Shown here: one piece after another, positions 8,081 through 17,328 of the stretch
How positions within the stretch are numbered: the stretch's first letter is position 1
How the letters are laid out: every line of letters starts with the position of its first letter
Assembly: GCF_000710775.1 (NCBI RefSeq)
Contig: NZ_JOJP01000001.1
Location: 1,118,617 to 1,182,616 of the forward strand
Source of the DNA: Endozoicomonas elysicola
GTDB taxonomy: Bacteria > Pseudomonadota > Gammaproteobacteria > Pseudomonadales > Endozoicomonadaceae
Reading direction: 5' to 3'
Length of the DNA stretch: 64,000 bases
Translations under genes and position numbers: made by a program
The notes under the pieces: generated by a model
The model's input: the letters and a program-made list of their open reading frames with translations, nothing else
Told to the model about the DNA's origin: nothing
Database searches by the model: none

Positions 8081-9973
8081 ATGAATTTCTTTCAGCATCA
8101 GGAAAAAGCGCGAACTCAAACCCGCTATTTGCTGGCTTTAATGGCTCTGGCCGTACTGAGCCTGATTCTTGCCATTAATTGCATTTATGCGGGGTATGCC
8201 GCGCTTCAGAAACAAGAGCCATTTTTAAACCATTTCACCTGGGAAACGTTCATTATTTCCTCAGCGGTTGTTATTTCAACGGTTCTGCTGGCTAGTGTGA
8301 CCAAAACGGTCATGCTTGCTCATGGTGGTGGAAAAGCGGTGGCTGAATCCCTCGGTGCTATGAGAGTAAAGCCTTCAACCAATAACCGTTACGAACGCAG
8401 ATTATTGAATGTTGTTGAAGAGATAGCCATTGCTTCAGGCACTCCGGTTCCTCCCGTTTATTTACTCCATGGGGAAAGAGGGATTAATGCTTTTGCTGCA
8501 GGAGTTCGGTTGAATAATGCGGTGATAGGTATCACCAAAGGGGCAATGGAGCAACTGAGCCGGGATGAGCTGGAAGGGGTTATTGCCCATGAGTTCAGCC
8601 ATATTATCAATGGTGATATACGGTTGAATATGAGGCTGATAGGCATTGTTTTTGGTATCACGATGCTGACGGATGTTGGATATCACCTCTATCGCCACGG
8701 TTATTATTCACGTTCAAAACAAGCGGGTTACTTCTATATTGTTGGCATTGGCATGATGCTGGTGGGCTACATTGGCGCTTTTTTCGGCAATATTATTCGG
8801 GCTTCAGTCAACCGTACCCGGGAGTATTTGGCAGATGCTTCTGCTGTTCAGTACACGCGGGATAATGAAGGCCTTGCCAGTGCCTTAAAAAAGATTGGTG
8901 GTGCAGTGTATGGCTCCAACCTGGATAGTGGCGCTGCAATGGAGTGCAGCCATATGATGTTTGGCTCTGCTTTTACGGGATCCTTCTGGAATTTATTTGC
9001 TACTCATCCTCCTCTGGATAATCGCATTCGAAAACTGACTCCGAACTGGAATGGTCAATACATAACGCCCAAGGCCATTGAGATTGAAAAGAAACCGGTA
9101 AATACAGAGTCATCCAAGTCTGTGCCGGGTCCAGATATGGCTGTGGCTGGTGTTGCATCGGCACTCTCTGCTTCAGTGAGCGCAATCGGTGCTCCCAAGG
9201 CTTCCCATATAAAGTACGCTCGCTCCATTGTGGGGGGTATGCCGCCAATGCTATCCGAGGCGATCCATCACAGTAATTCAGCATATCGTGTCATTATGGC
9301 GTTACTGTTGGATGATGCCCCTGCTGTCCTGAAAAAACAGTGTGACCTGATTACCAGAATCTTTCCGCAGGAAGTATTGACCAAAACGCTGGAGCTACAC
9401 GGACAGCTTGAAAATGCCAGGCTGCTGAACGATCGGCTATCGATTCTGGAAATGACCTTGCCGACCTTAAAAATGTTGAATGTTGACCAGCAGGAGCGGC
9501 TGAAGAAAGTACTGTTAATGCTCGCTACGGCTGATGGAAAAACAACCGTGATGGAATGGTCTCTGATTACCATTGTTGATCACACCCTGCCAAAGAAGAA
9601 AAAAACAGACAATGTTTTCCGTTCTGAAAAATACCGTAGTGTTAAACAGCTATCGGGTGAAGTGTCATTATTGGTCAAAGCTCTGGTTGGTATGTCCGGA
9701 ATGTCGGTTGAGGACAAGCGAAGCTGTTATACAAAGACGATTAAGGGACTGGGTATTACCATAACAAAAGAGAAGGTCTCATTTAAGGCATTAAGTCAGG
9801 GGCTGAAAAAGATAGCGTTGTTACGTGCCGAGGCCAAGGAGCAATTACTGAAGGCACTTTGCCAGTGCATAGAGCATGATGGTGAAGTAGCGATGGAAGA
9901 AGCTCAGGCACTCCGCGCCATTGCTGTGGTTATGGAGTGTCCTGTGCCACCGTTGGTGGCACAGGCTGCATAG
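8081..9973 (+). CDS. M48 family (HtpX-like) membrane metalloprotease
   Basis: 630 residues. Two N-terminal transmembrane helices (about 17-40 and 57-78), the zinc motif HEFSH at 170-174, two more hydrophobic segments (about 185-200 and 217-240) and the third ligand region REYLADASA (E248) define an HtpX-like M48 peptidase. The C-terminal 350 residues extend well beyond HtpX and resemble a TerB-like helical bundle found in some long M48 proteins (that last point is my inference). Likely partner of LemA just upstream in envelope protein quality control. The stop lies three bases from the stop of the convergent next gene. Confidence 0.9.
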   Translation: MNFFQHQEKARTQTRYLLALMALAVLSLILAINCIYAGYAALQKQEPFLNHFTWETFIISSAVVISTVLLASVTKTVMLAHGGGKAVAESLGAMRVKPSTNNRYERRLLNVVEEIAIASGTPVPPVYLLHGERGINAFAAGVRLNNAVIGITKGAMEQLSRDELEGVIAHEFSHIINGDIRLNMRLIGIVFGITMLTDVGYHLYRHGYYSRSKQAGYFYIVGIGMMLVGYIGAFFGNIIRASVNRTREYLADASAVQYTRDNEGLASALKKIGGAVYGSNLDSGAAMECSHMMFGSAFTGSFWNLFATHPPLDNRIRKLTPNWNGQYITPKAIEIEKKPVNTESSKSVPGPDMAVAGVASALSASVSAIGAPKASHIKYARSIVGGMPPMLSEAIHHSNSAYRVIMALLLDDAPAVLKKQCDLITRIFPQEVLTKTLELHGQLENARLLNDRLSILEMTLPTLKMLNVDQQERLKKVLLMLATADGKTTVMEWSLITIVDHTLPKKKKTDNVFRSEKYRSVKQLSGEVSLLVKALVGMSGMSVEDKRSCYTKTIKGLGITITKEKVSFKALSQGLKKIALLRAEAKEQLLKALCQCIEHDGEVAMEEAQALRAIAVVMECPVPPLVAQAA

Positions 9974-9976
9974 TTA

Positions 9977-11254
9977 TCAAGCCGGTTGGGCCGGCATCTG
10001 AGTGTTATTGCCGGGAGCAGCAGCTGGAGCACTACCGTTGCTTTGCGGAGTGACAGTGTTGGGTGCTGGGGCTGTAGTATTGCCTTCAACAGGAGTGGCG
10101 CTTTCATCTGTAGTGGCTGCTGATCCGTCAGTTGAAGCTGGCGGTGTGCCTTCTGCAGTTTTTTTAGTCGGGTCAGGAACCTTACCTGCGGCTTCAAAAG
10201 GATATGAGAGCAACTCTCCCTTCGCGACACGGCTGAAACTTACGCCTTTCTGGGTAAACTCATGGTAATCCACTTCGAGCTGACTTCCTTTTGGTTTGTC
10301 AGCCCCTTCATTATCCATCAGCTCTCTTTCATCAATTTCTTTTCTGATAGCTTTGAGAGCAGCAGTTACATCATTGAGAGCTGCTTCGGCTTGAGAGAGC
10401 GCATTGTCATTTCCGTTGTTGTATTCTTGTCCTTGTAAATGCATCGCTTGGAAAGCCAGCCTAAAGTATTCCCATACTTGTGTGGGATTTTTGTTTTTAA
10501 GTGCCTCACCTGGTGGAATCAGTGAGATGACCTCTTCACCTGGAAACTGAATGGTAATCGCCAGATCCTTTGGGGTGCCGGGGGGCAGTTCAATTTGTTT
10601 TAATGCCTCAACAAGCTCGGATGACTCCCTGAACCAATCCATGCCGGCCATCAGCTTAGATCTTGATTGATCAGCACGTTCAATAAATGGTCTGATGGCT
10701 TCTTTGGCATCATTTGCCAGTTTATGCCTGCCGTACTTGGTGTATGCCTCTTTGGCTTCGTCCAGCTTCTTCTTACCTTTCTCAAGCAGGTCCTTATCAC
10801 TCAGTTTTTTAAGAGCTTCGCTATCTAAGGGCTCTGAATCTTTTGTATCAGAGGCAGGTACTCCCTTTGTATCAATAACAGGGTCAGCACTAATCTTGTT
10901 GTCATTTTGAGGAACAGGCTGTGCTGTCAAGTTGTCAGTAGAAGCAAGATGTTGAGCTGCAGGTGATGGTGGTTGTTGCAACTGGGAATCATCAGGTACT
11001 ACTTGGTTACCGGTAACATGATCAACGTTGCTCACATTGCGAGCAAGAGGGGGCAGCTGTTGAGTGGTGTTATCAAGGGTTGGTACAGAAGGTCGTTGAT
11101 TGTAATTTGGCTGAGCCATGTATTTCTGTAGAGGCGGAGCCATAGTTGCTCCACGATTATTAAATCGTGCCAGAGTATCTGGTTGAGTAGGTATGCCACC
11201 TAGTTGATTGAACGAGCCCGATCCATAACCATTTAATGGTAAGACATTAGTCAT
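9977..11254 (-). CDS. Unrecognised Pro/Gln/Asn-rich protein
   Basis: 425 residues, no family recognised. The N-terminal 140 residues are low-complexity (Pro, Gln, Asn, Thr), followed by a Lys/Glu/Asp-rich, probably helical or coiled section (about 150-210), a more globular region (about 215-340) and a Pro/Thr/Ala-rich tail. There is no signal peptide or membrane segment. GGGAAG sits eight bases before the ATG, and a hairpin with T-tract lies upstream, so the gene is its own unit. The disordered N-terminus without a signal peptide resembles type III secreted substrates, but this is only compositional. Confidence 0.75.
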   Translation of the reverse strand: MTNVLPLNGYGSGSFNQLGGIPTQPDTLARFNNRGATMAPPLQKYMAQPNYNQRPSVPTLDNTTQQLPPLARNVSNVDHVTGNQVVPDDSQLQQPPSPAAQHLASTDNLTAQPVPQNDNKISADPVIDTKGVPASDTKDSEPLDSEALKKLSDKDLLEKGKKKLDEAKEAYTKYGRHKLANDAKEAIRPFIERADQSRSKLMAGMDWFRESSELVEALKQIELPPGTPKDLAITIQFPGEEVISLIPPGEALKNKNPTQVWEYFRLAFQAMHLQGQEYNNGNDNALSQAEAALNDVTAALKAIRKEIDERELMDNEGADKPKGSQLEVDYHEFTQKGVSFSRVAKGELLSYPFEAAGKVPDPTKKTAEGTPPASTDGSAATTDESATPVEGNTTAPAPNTVTPQSNGSAPAAAPGNNTQMPAQPA

Positions 11255-11309
11255 TTGAAATACTTCCCTGTTTTGTATTTGTTTATTTTTGCCATGCCTC
11301 CTTCGACAG

Positions 11310-11339
11310 AAAAAGCCTGATTTAGTTCCAATCAGGCTT
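11310..11339 (-). terminator. Rho-independent terminator
   Basis: AAGCCTGATT / AATCAGGCTT form a perfect 10-bp stem with a 7-base loop. Read on the minus strand it is followed by five T residues. It would separate dbpA from the next minus-strand gene. Confidence 0.75.
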
Positions 11340-11380
11340 GGATGGGGGGGAAGTAAACCTCTACTCAGCTCATGATGATT

Positions 11381-11538
11381 ATACCAATTTCAGCTTCTAA
11401 ACATGAACTGCGCAGCCATTTTGAACCGCTGGATCTTCATTGGAATTCCTCGCAACCATGCTATTACTTGTCATTCCGCCTTGACCAGCAATCCAAAATA
11501 GCTTGCTCGACATCATATTTAGAAGGCGGAATTGGTAT
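11381..11538. mobile_element. MITE-like repeat, copy 1
   Basis: A 158-bp element with 21-bp terminal inverted repeats (ATACCAATTTCAGCTTCTAAA against ATACCAATTCCGCCTTCTAAA, 18 of 21). A closely similar copy in the same orientation lies at 25917-26077. It has no coding capacity. Its right end abuts the dbpA stop codon and supplies the last base. Confidence 0.8.
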
Positions 11539-12941
11539 TACAGGCGCCGAACTTTGAATTTTCTGCCTTTAATTCTGCCCTGTTCGAGTCTGTTCAGCGC
11601 AGATCGGGCACTTTCCCGTTTAACAGCAACATAGGCTACAAAGTCAAAAATATTGATTTTACCGACTTGGTCCCCGGCAATTCCCGCATCTCCGGTCAAG
11701 GCACCCAGAATGTCGCCAGGGCGTACTTTGTGCTTACGGCCACCATCAATCGCCAGTGTTACCATGGGTGCGGGTTCTGGCTGACGGTTCTCGATAAGTA
11801 CTTTCGGGTCCCCAAATACCAGGGGAGCCTTGAGGTAGTCACTGATATTGTCGAGCTTGTACTGCTCCCGCTGGGTATGCAGGCTGAGAGCCAGACCCTT
11901 TTTACCGGCTCGTCCGGTTCGACCAACACGGTGAACGTGAACTTCCGGGTCCCGGCTCAGATCGTAGTTGATGACGGCGGCAAGGTTGTCGATATCCAGG
12001 CCACGGGCTGCTACGTCAGTGGCGATCAACAGGGTCGAGCTCTGATTGGCAAAGCGAACCAGCATCTGGTCCCGTTCTTTCTGTTCCATATCACCATGGA
12101 GTACAACGGGCTTGTAGCCTGCGTCATAAAGCTCAGAACCTACCTTCTTACATTCCTGCTTGGTGTTACAGAAAATGACGCTGGACTCTGGCTCGTAGTG
12201 TTTCAGGAGCTTGATCAGCATGGCTGGTTTGTCAGTGTTCTCTGCGTGGTAAAAGCGCTGCTCAATGTGCTCATGGCTGTGAGTGCTTTCAACCGTTATC
12301 TCAACGGGCTGGTGCTGAAAGCGTTGGCTCAGAGTCTTGATACCCTCTGGGTAAGTCGCTGAAAACAGGAGTGTCTGCCTCTGCTCTGGAAGGTGACTGA
12401 TGATATTTTCAATCGCATCAATGAAGCCCATATCCAGCATACGGTCTGCTTCATCAAGAACCAAGGTACTGGTTCGGGCTATCGACAGCGTCTTCTTACG
12501 CAGGTGATCCTGGATTCGCCCAGGGGTACCGACAACAACATGAGCGCCATGCTCTAGTGAACCGATCTGCGGACCAATGGGCTGACCACCGCAGAGAGTC
12601 ACCACCTTGATGTTTTGTTGGTACCTAACCAGCCTGCGGATTTCCTGAGCAACCTGAGTTGCCAGTTCACGGGTAGGGCACATCACCAGCGCCTGACACC
12701 CAAAATCACTCTGTTTCAGCTTCAGGATAAGGCCAATGGCAAAAGCAGCGGTTTTACCACTGCCAGTTTTTGCTTTGGCAATGACATCTTTGCCTTCCAG
12801 GAGCTCAGGCAGGCTTTGCTGCTGTATCGGTGTCATTTCCAGGTATCCCAAGCTGTTCAGGTTATTCAGCAGGGATTCAGGTAGAGAGAGATCGCTAAAG
12901 CGAGAAGGCGTTGTTGCGGTGGTAAGAGTAGGTGCAGTCAA
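11538..12941 (-). CDS. dbpA: ATP-dependent RNA helicase DbpA
   Basis: 467 residues with all DEAD-box motifs: F and Q motif (PIQQQSLPELL), AKTGSGKT, PTRELA, TPGRIQ, DEAD, SAT, IATDVAARGLD and HRVGRTGRAG. The C-terminal RRM-like domain (about 395-467, GALTGDAGIAGDQVGKINI and ending RIKGRKFKVRRL) is diagnostic of DbpA, which binds hairpin 92 of 23S rRNA and acts in large-subunit assembly. The start is a TTG (12941) preceded by AAGAG; there is no suitable ATG. A MITE-like element touches its stop codon. Confidence 0.95.
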   Translation of the reverse strand: MTAPTLTTATTPSRFSDLSLPESLLNNLNSLGYLEMTPIQQQSLPELLEGKDVIAKAKTGSGKTAAFAIGLILKLKQSDFGCQALVMCPTRELATQVAQEIRRLVRYQQNIKVVTLCGGQPIGPQIGSLEHGAHVVVGTPGRIQDHLRKKTLSIARTSTLVLDEADRMLDMGFIDAIENIISHLPEQRQTLLFSATYPEGIKTLSQRFQHQPVEITVESTHSHEHIEQRFYHAENTDKPAMLIKLLKHYEPESSVIFCNTKQECKKVGSELYDAGYKPVVLHGDMEQKERDQMLVRFANQSSTLLIATDVAARGLDIDNLAAVINYDLSRDPEVHVHRVGRTGRAGKKGLALSLHTQREQYKLDNISDYLKAPLVFGDPKVLIENRQPEPAPMVTLAIDGGRKHKVRPGDILGALTGDAGIAGDQVGKINIFDFVAYVAVKRESARSALNRLEQGRIKGRKFKVRRL

Positions 12942-13139
12942 ATCAAGCTCTTGGCGTGTGCCATGGTACAGAATAGGTAAAGAATTATAACAGAGTCTAT
13001 TCTTAATGACGGCGAATCATTACAGCAATTCATTTGGAACTCTGTGGTTTGATGAGGTCTCAGGGTTCAAACGTCGGTATTAATTTCCGATTTACTATTG
13101 AATTGCCAAGACATTTTACTAAATGCAATGGAGTGAATC

Positions 13140-14627
13140 ATGACTTCAGGTTCTCCTCGAACGACGTCAGGACCTGCTCGACAGGAACATCAACAGGAAA
13201 ACAACCCATTGTTCTGGCTAACAGGGCTTGTAGTCGGGATCGCATTACAGCTTTTCACATTGCTGGTTGAACCGCCTCTGGGCATGAATGAAATGGCCTG
13301 GCGTTGTGCAGGGCTTGCCATGATGATGGCTATCTTCTGGTCCGTTGAAATTCTCCCGACAGCAATTACTGCTCTTTTACCACTGATTCTGTCTCCACTG
13401 CTTGGTCTGGCAAGCCTCGACAAAGCGGCTGCTCCCTATGCGCATCCAGTGATATTTCTGTTTATGGGCGGCTTTGTCCTTGGGCTGGCGATGGAGCGCT
13501 GGAATCTGCACAGCCGGATTGCATTGAGAATCATGATGGTGATGGGTACGGGTGAGAAGCGTCTGGTACTTGGCTTTATGATTGCTACTGCCTTAATCAG
13601 TATGTGGGTTTCCAATACGGCTACGACCATTATGATGCTACCGATAGGTCTGTCCGTTACTTCAATGATTCGTCATCAGGGGAAGATGAGCCGTGGCTTT
13701 CCAATAGCCCTGTTGTTATCCATTGCTTATGGGGCTTCCATCGGTGGTTTTGGCACACTGATCGGTACTCCTCCTAATGCATTGCTGGTGGCTTTTCTTC
13801 AGGAACAATATGGTATTCAGATTGGTTTTGCTCATTGGCTGATTATCGGTCTGCCCGCTTCAATTATTATGCTTGCCATTACTGGTGTCTGGCTGGGGTA
13901 TTTCGGATACCGACTCAGTGGAGAAGAAAATCATGTGGTTCGGGAATCAATCAAAGAACAACAAAAGCTGAATGGCTCCATGAGTGGCGCTGAAAAAGCC
14001 GTGACCGCGATCTTTCTGCTGACAGCGTTAGCCTGGATTATCCGGCCATGGGTAAGTGACATCATTCCCTGGTTGGAGTTGTCTGATACCACGATCGCTC
14101 TCATCGCAACGGTTACACTGTTTATTCTGCCTGCGAGTTTTAAGAAGCTTGAGTTTCTGATGAGCTGGAAGGAAATGCGACGCTTGCCCTGGGATGTACT
14201 GCTGTTGTTTGGCGGTGGACTGAGTTTAGCCGCTATGATCCGTAGAACGGGGCTCGCAGACTGGATTGCAGGGTCATTGAATATCCTGGGTGATATGCCA
14301 CCCTTGATGGCCATTGCACTGGTCGTCACCATCATTATATTCCTGACAGAAGTTACCAGTAATACGGCAACCACCGCAGCATTCCTGCCTCCACTCGGAG
14401 CTCTGGCAATTTCACTGGGTATGGATCCTGCCATTTTGGCCATACCAGCAGCGATCGCGGCCAGTTGTGCCTTTATGCTGCCTGTCGCGACACCGCCCAA
14501 TGCTATTGTTTATGGCTCAGGAATGTTACCCATCCGACACATGGTACGAAGTGGTATGGTGTTGAATCTTGCAGGTATTGTGATTATTACGCTGTTATGC
14601 CATTGGCTGGTGGAGTTTATTATTTAA
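13140..14627 (+). CDS. SLC13/DASS family sodium-dependent anion symporter
   Basis: 495 residues with about 11 hydrophobic segments. Both SNT motifs of the DASS family are present (SNTATTIMMLP near residue 160 and SNTATTAAFLPP near 405), each followed by a TPPNA motif (GTPPNALL, TPPNAIVY). The family imports dicarboxylates such as succinate, citrate or sulfate together with Na+, consistent with a marine lifestyle. GGAG sits nine bases before the ATG. The substrate cannot be assigned; the gene stands alone. Confidence 0.9.
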   Translation: MTSGSPRTTSGPARQEHQQENNPLFWLTGLVVGIALQLFTLLVEPPLGMNEMAWRCAGLAMMMAIFWSVEILPTAITALLPLILSPLLGLASLDKAAAPYAHPVIFLFMGGFVLGLAMERWNLHSRIALRIMMVMGTGEKRLVLGFMIATALISMWVSNTATTIMMLPIGLSVTSMIRHQGKMSRGFPIALLLSIAYGASIGGFGTLIGTPPNALLVAFLQEQYGIQIGFAHWLIIGLPASIIMLAITGVWLGYFGYRLSGEENHVVRESIKEQQKLNGSMSGAEKAVTAIFLLTALAWIIRPWVSDIIPWLELSDTTIALIATVTLFILPASFKKLEFLMSWKEMRRLPWDVLLLFGGGLSLAAMIRRTGLADWIAGSLNILGDMPPLMAIALVVTIIIFLTEVTSNTATTAAFLPPLGALAISLGMDPAILAIPAAIAASCAFMLPVATPPNAIVYGSGMLPIRHMVRSGMVLNLAGIVIITLLCHWLVEFII

Positions 14628-14652
14628 GCGCTAATTGAGGAACTGGGGAAGC

Positions 14653-14721
14653 ATGGAGGTGGCAGATCAACCAGTGATTGCTGTTCTGTCTTTTGAAAAT
14701 ATGAGTTGTCCTCAGAAATAG
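14653..14721 (+). pseudogene. Possible remnant of a TolB-like/adenylate-cyclase-associated domain
   Basis: A 22-codon open stretch reads MEVADQPVIAVLSFENMS before a stop. This resembles the DKPSIAVLPFxNMSGDPE segment found in many cyclase and TPR proteins. The match is short and stops at once, so it is a possible decayed fragment at most. Confidence 0.25.
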
Positions 14722-15285
14722 TTCTTCTGAAAGTGAATCGCCGTCAGGCCTTTTCAGTGTGATTTTCCACTGGCTTGCTACGGCGATAAGATCCTCTCAG
14801 GTGTAAACCTGACTAATCTGAAAACTGATCGACACAACATCATATAAAGAGAAGATTTCTTCATATCACAGTACTAACTTCTGGCGATTTGTCATTGGCC
14901 TTTCTTTACCATTCCAGAATAGAATGGTCGATATCCTCTGCATAGTGACTGATGAGTTCTTTGATATTTTTGTTTTTGTAAGACGTAGCTATTTGAGAAA
15001 AGTGCAGGTATTACCATATTCCTGACAATACCAAGTTCAGACATGACACTTTCGGACACTCTGAATAGTATGCTAAAAATAGCGCCTGTCTATAAGAACG
15101 CCTGTGCGATAGCAATTGAAAATTTTCTCAATATTTATTGATAGTGCTGTTGATATGAGCAGAAAGTTTATGTTGAATCGCTATACCTTGACTTAACAGG
15201 GTATAAAGGCTTTGGCGGGTAACTTCACCTTTATACCCTTTAAGTATCTTGTAGGTCTTTTCGTCTAGTCAGAAGCATTCTGGTT
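14722..15285. other. Intergenic region without recognised gene
   Basis: About 560 AT-rich bases after the cyclase-like remnant. I see no coding pattern on either strand. The only structure noticed is a 12-bp stem hairpin at 15198-15239. Confidence 0.5.
15198..15239. terminator. 12-bp perfect hairpin
   Basis: AGGGTATAAAGG and CCTTTATACCCT pair perfectly around an 18-base loop, 47 bases beyond the stop of the minus-strand GNAT gene. There is no T-tract on the minus strand, so a terminator role is uncertain. Confidence 0.4.
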
Positions 15286-15807
15286 TTAGTTGAGACAGGA
15301 ACCTTTTGCTACTTGGTCAGTTTCTTCTTTATAAACTTTTAGACCTCTGGCCTGATAGTTATTCAGGGCATAGGGGTGGTCCAGTGTGCAGGTATGAACC
15401 CAGACACGCTTTGCTTCCCAGTTCCAGGCTTCCTGAATGGCTGCACTTAACAGAGAGCCACCAAGACCTTTCCCAATGAATGGCTCGGCAAGGCCAAAAT
15501 AGGCTATTTCAACATCACCTTCAGCTTTTCTCAGTTCAAAGTAACCTGCTGGGCTGCCTTTATAGTAGCCAACCCAAAGACGAAGGTCGTCGTTTTCTGC
15601 GTACTCACGCCATTGATTATCAGACCAGCTCAGCTTGTCAGTCCATTCCCATTGTTTGCCAATAAAGCTATAGAGGAATCGGTTAAATTGAAACTGTTTT
15701 ACCTGGCATTCCTGGATTATAAAATCCGGATCGGTCACTGGTTTGTAGATAAGTTCTTCCGGAGAAACCATTTCCAGTGACCAGGTAGTAACTGCTTCTT
15801 TTTCCAT
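15286..15807 (-). CDS. GNAT family N-acetyltransferase
   Basis: About 173 residues. The acetyl-CoA binding motif A appears as GLAEPFIGKGLGGSLLSAA (about residues 108-126), preceded by the beta-4 strand VEIAYF and followed by VWVHTCTLDHPYALNNYQARG, the usual motif B with the asparagine and tyrosine. Start taken at ATG 15807; an upstream in-frame TTG adds six residues. The acceptor substrate is unknown. Minus-strand neighbours are a small membrane protein and rlmA. Confidence 0.85.
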   Translation of the reverse strand: MEKEAVTTWSLEMVSPEELIYKPVTDPDFIIQECQVKQFQFNRFLYSFIGKQWEWTDKLSWSDNQWREYAENDDLRLWVGYYKGSPAGYFELRKAEGDVEIAYFGLAEPFIGKGLGGSLLSAAIQEAWNWEAKRVWVHTCTLDHPYALNNYQARGLKVYKEETDQVAKGSCLN

Positions 15808-15861
15808 ACTGCTTTCTATTCCCAAACTGCATTATTTATTGACACAAATACGGCTGGGAAG

Positions 15862-16284
15862 TTAGTGAGACTGCTCCAGTCGCTTGGCATAGACGATGGC
15901 ATTATAACCGGCCGTGGCGATAATATTACCAGCAACAAAGAACAGAATAACCAGAGCAGTATCAATAATAGTGAAACTGGCCAGTAGTTGTGTCAAACGA
16001 CCAAAGCCTTCTATAAAGAACAGGTAGATGCCAAATACATAGGGAATATAACTGGGAATGCCGGCTAATATTTTGCGTGCTCCTTTATTCAGCCCAGTGA
16101 GCACAATAATGGAGGCTAATGATCCAACCAGTAAAAGTATCCAGCTGGTTCCAATACCCTTCATTGCCAGTTGTAAAATGGCAATGGTCAGCATGACAGC
16201 AAGTAGGATATCGGCTTTCAGAGCCAGAACAGTGAAGAGGTCTTTTTCGCTTTTACCGGCAATGATCTGTGCGAACTGAAACAT
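15862..16284 (-). CDS. Small four-helix membrane protein
   Basis: 140 residues, family not recognised. Hydrophobic segments lie at about 24-42, 46-64, 78-95 and 102-125, with short polar ends, so an inner-membrane protein with four helices is likely. A strong purine-rich site (GGGGGG) lies seven bases before the ATG. It sits between the GNAT gene and rlmA on the same strand but with gaps of 54 and 147 bases, so co-transcription is uncertain. Confidence 0.75.
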   Translation of the reverse strand: MFQFAQIIAGKSEKDLFTVLALKADILLAVMLTIAILQLAMKGIGTSWILLLVGSLASIIVLTGLNKGARKILAGIPSYIPYVFGIYLFFIEGFGRLTQLLASFTIIDTALVILFFVAGNIIATAGYNAIVYAKRLEQSH

Positions 16285-16431
16285 GATGAACCCCCCGTAA
16301 GGTTACTGGCCAGAGGCGTGGGAGGCTATGGCCATGTCTCAGTTATACCATCAGTCAAGCTTGGTAAAATTGATGTAAGGCAGTACTTTTACCTATACTG
16401 GCTTATTGTCTTTTTGTATCGTGTTTTTTGA

Positions 16432-17256
16432 TCACACTTTTTTTATTACAGACATGCGCATCTCCAGCTCACACTCCAGCTGGCCAAGTTGTTCCAGTTG
16501 CTGTTTTTGTTTGGCATTTACATGCCAGTAGTGAGGCGTCATGGTTAGCAGGTCCATAATAGCCTGAGTGTTTTCCAGCATCATCAAATGACGGATGTTC
16601 TGGCTTTCCAGCAGGTGAAGGTTTTCGGGTAAATCCTGCAGACGTTTATCTTCCGGGTAAGGACGAACGTCGTCATAAATGGCATTGCGAAGTGCCAGCA
16701 GGTGGCTTTGCCCGGGAGTCAGGATAACGATATGTCCCCCGGGCTTCAGTACCCGGGAAAACTCGGACCAGTCACTGCGGGAGAATATGCTGATGATTAC
16801 ATCAAATTGTTCATCCATCAAAGGAAGTTCACTGACACTGGTTACCAGCCATTCAATCGCTTTGTTTCGTTTGCTGGCGGCCAGGATTGCTGGTTTAGCG
16901 ATATCAAATCCGCAGACTTCACTACCTTTCAGGCGTTCTTTTATTTCGGAGGTGTAATAACCTTCGCCGCAACCGGCATCAAGAATGGTTTGGTTTGTTT
17001 GGTCACTGAACGTGCTGATTTTATCGATTAATGCTTCGATGACGGGCTGATAGTAACCGTGATTTAAAAAGCGTGCCCTGGCATCGACCATCATCTGGTC
17101 ATCACCGGGGTTTTTACTCCGTTTCTTATTGCTGGGTAGCAGATTCAGGTAGCCTTGGCGTGCCCGGTCAAACTGGTGATTGTTTTTGCACACAGCGCTT
17201 TTTTGTTCTGAGGACAGCGCTTCATAACAGATAGGGCAACGAAGTAGGATGGGCAT
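16432..17256 (-). CDS. rlmA: 23S rRNA (guanine-N1)-methyltransferase RlmA
   Basis: 274 residues. The N-terminal zinc finger characteristic of RlmA is visible as C7-x2-C10, C23 and H27 (LRCPICYEAL, CKNNHQFD), followed by GYLNLLP and the NPGDDQMMVDARARFL segment. The Rossmann methyltransferase core has motif I LDAGCGEGYY (about 93-102). The enzyme methylates G745 of 23S rRNA. Interestingly rluA, which modifies the neighbouring position 746, is also in this window at 23.8 kb. Confidence 0.93.
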   Translation of the reverse strand: MPILLRCPICYEALSSEQKSAVCKNNHQFDRARQGYLNLLPSNKKRSKNPGDDQMMVDARARFLNHGYYQPVIEALIDKISTFSDQTNQTILDAGCGEGYYTSEIKERLKGSEVCGFDIAKPAILAASKRNKAIEWLVTSVSELPLMDEQFDVIISIFSRSDWSEFSRVLKPGGHIVILTPGQSHLLALRNAIYDDVRPYPEDKRLQDLPENLHLLESQNIRHLMMLENTQAIMDLLTMTPHYWHVNAKQKQQLEQLGQLECELEMRMSVIKKV

Positions 17257-17275
17257 CAGGATGGACGGTATGGTT

Positions 17276-17303
17276 AAAAGCCAGAGAGTTTAATCGTCTC
17301 TGG
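17276..17303 (-). terminator. Terminator beyond rlmA and before impA-like gene
   Basis: CCAGAGA and TCTCTGG form a 7-bp stem around a 9-base loop. Read on the minus strand it is followed by CTTTT. It would end transcripts coming from rlmA's upstream side; on that strand the hairpin lies after the rlmA start region's opposite side, that is downstream of the ImpA-like gene. Confidence 0.5.
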
Positions 17304-17328
17304 CGGATATTCAACTACTGCAGCATTA

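Noticed and set aside
11532..12362. 276-codon plus-strand open frame
   Set aside because: Antisense to dbpA; a by-product of codon use in that gene.
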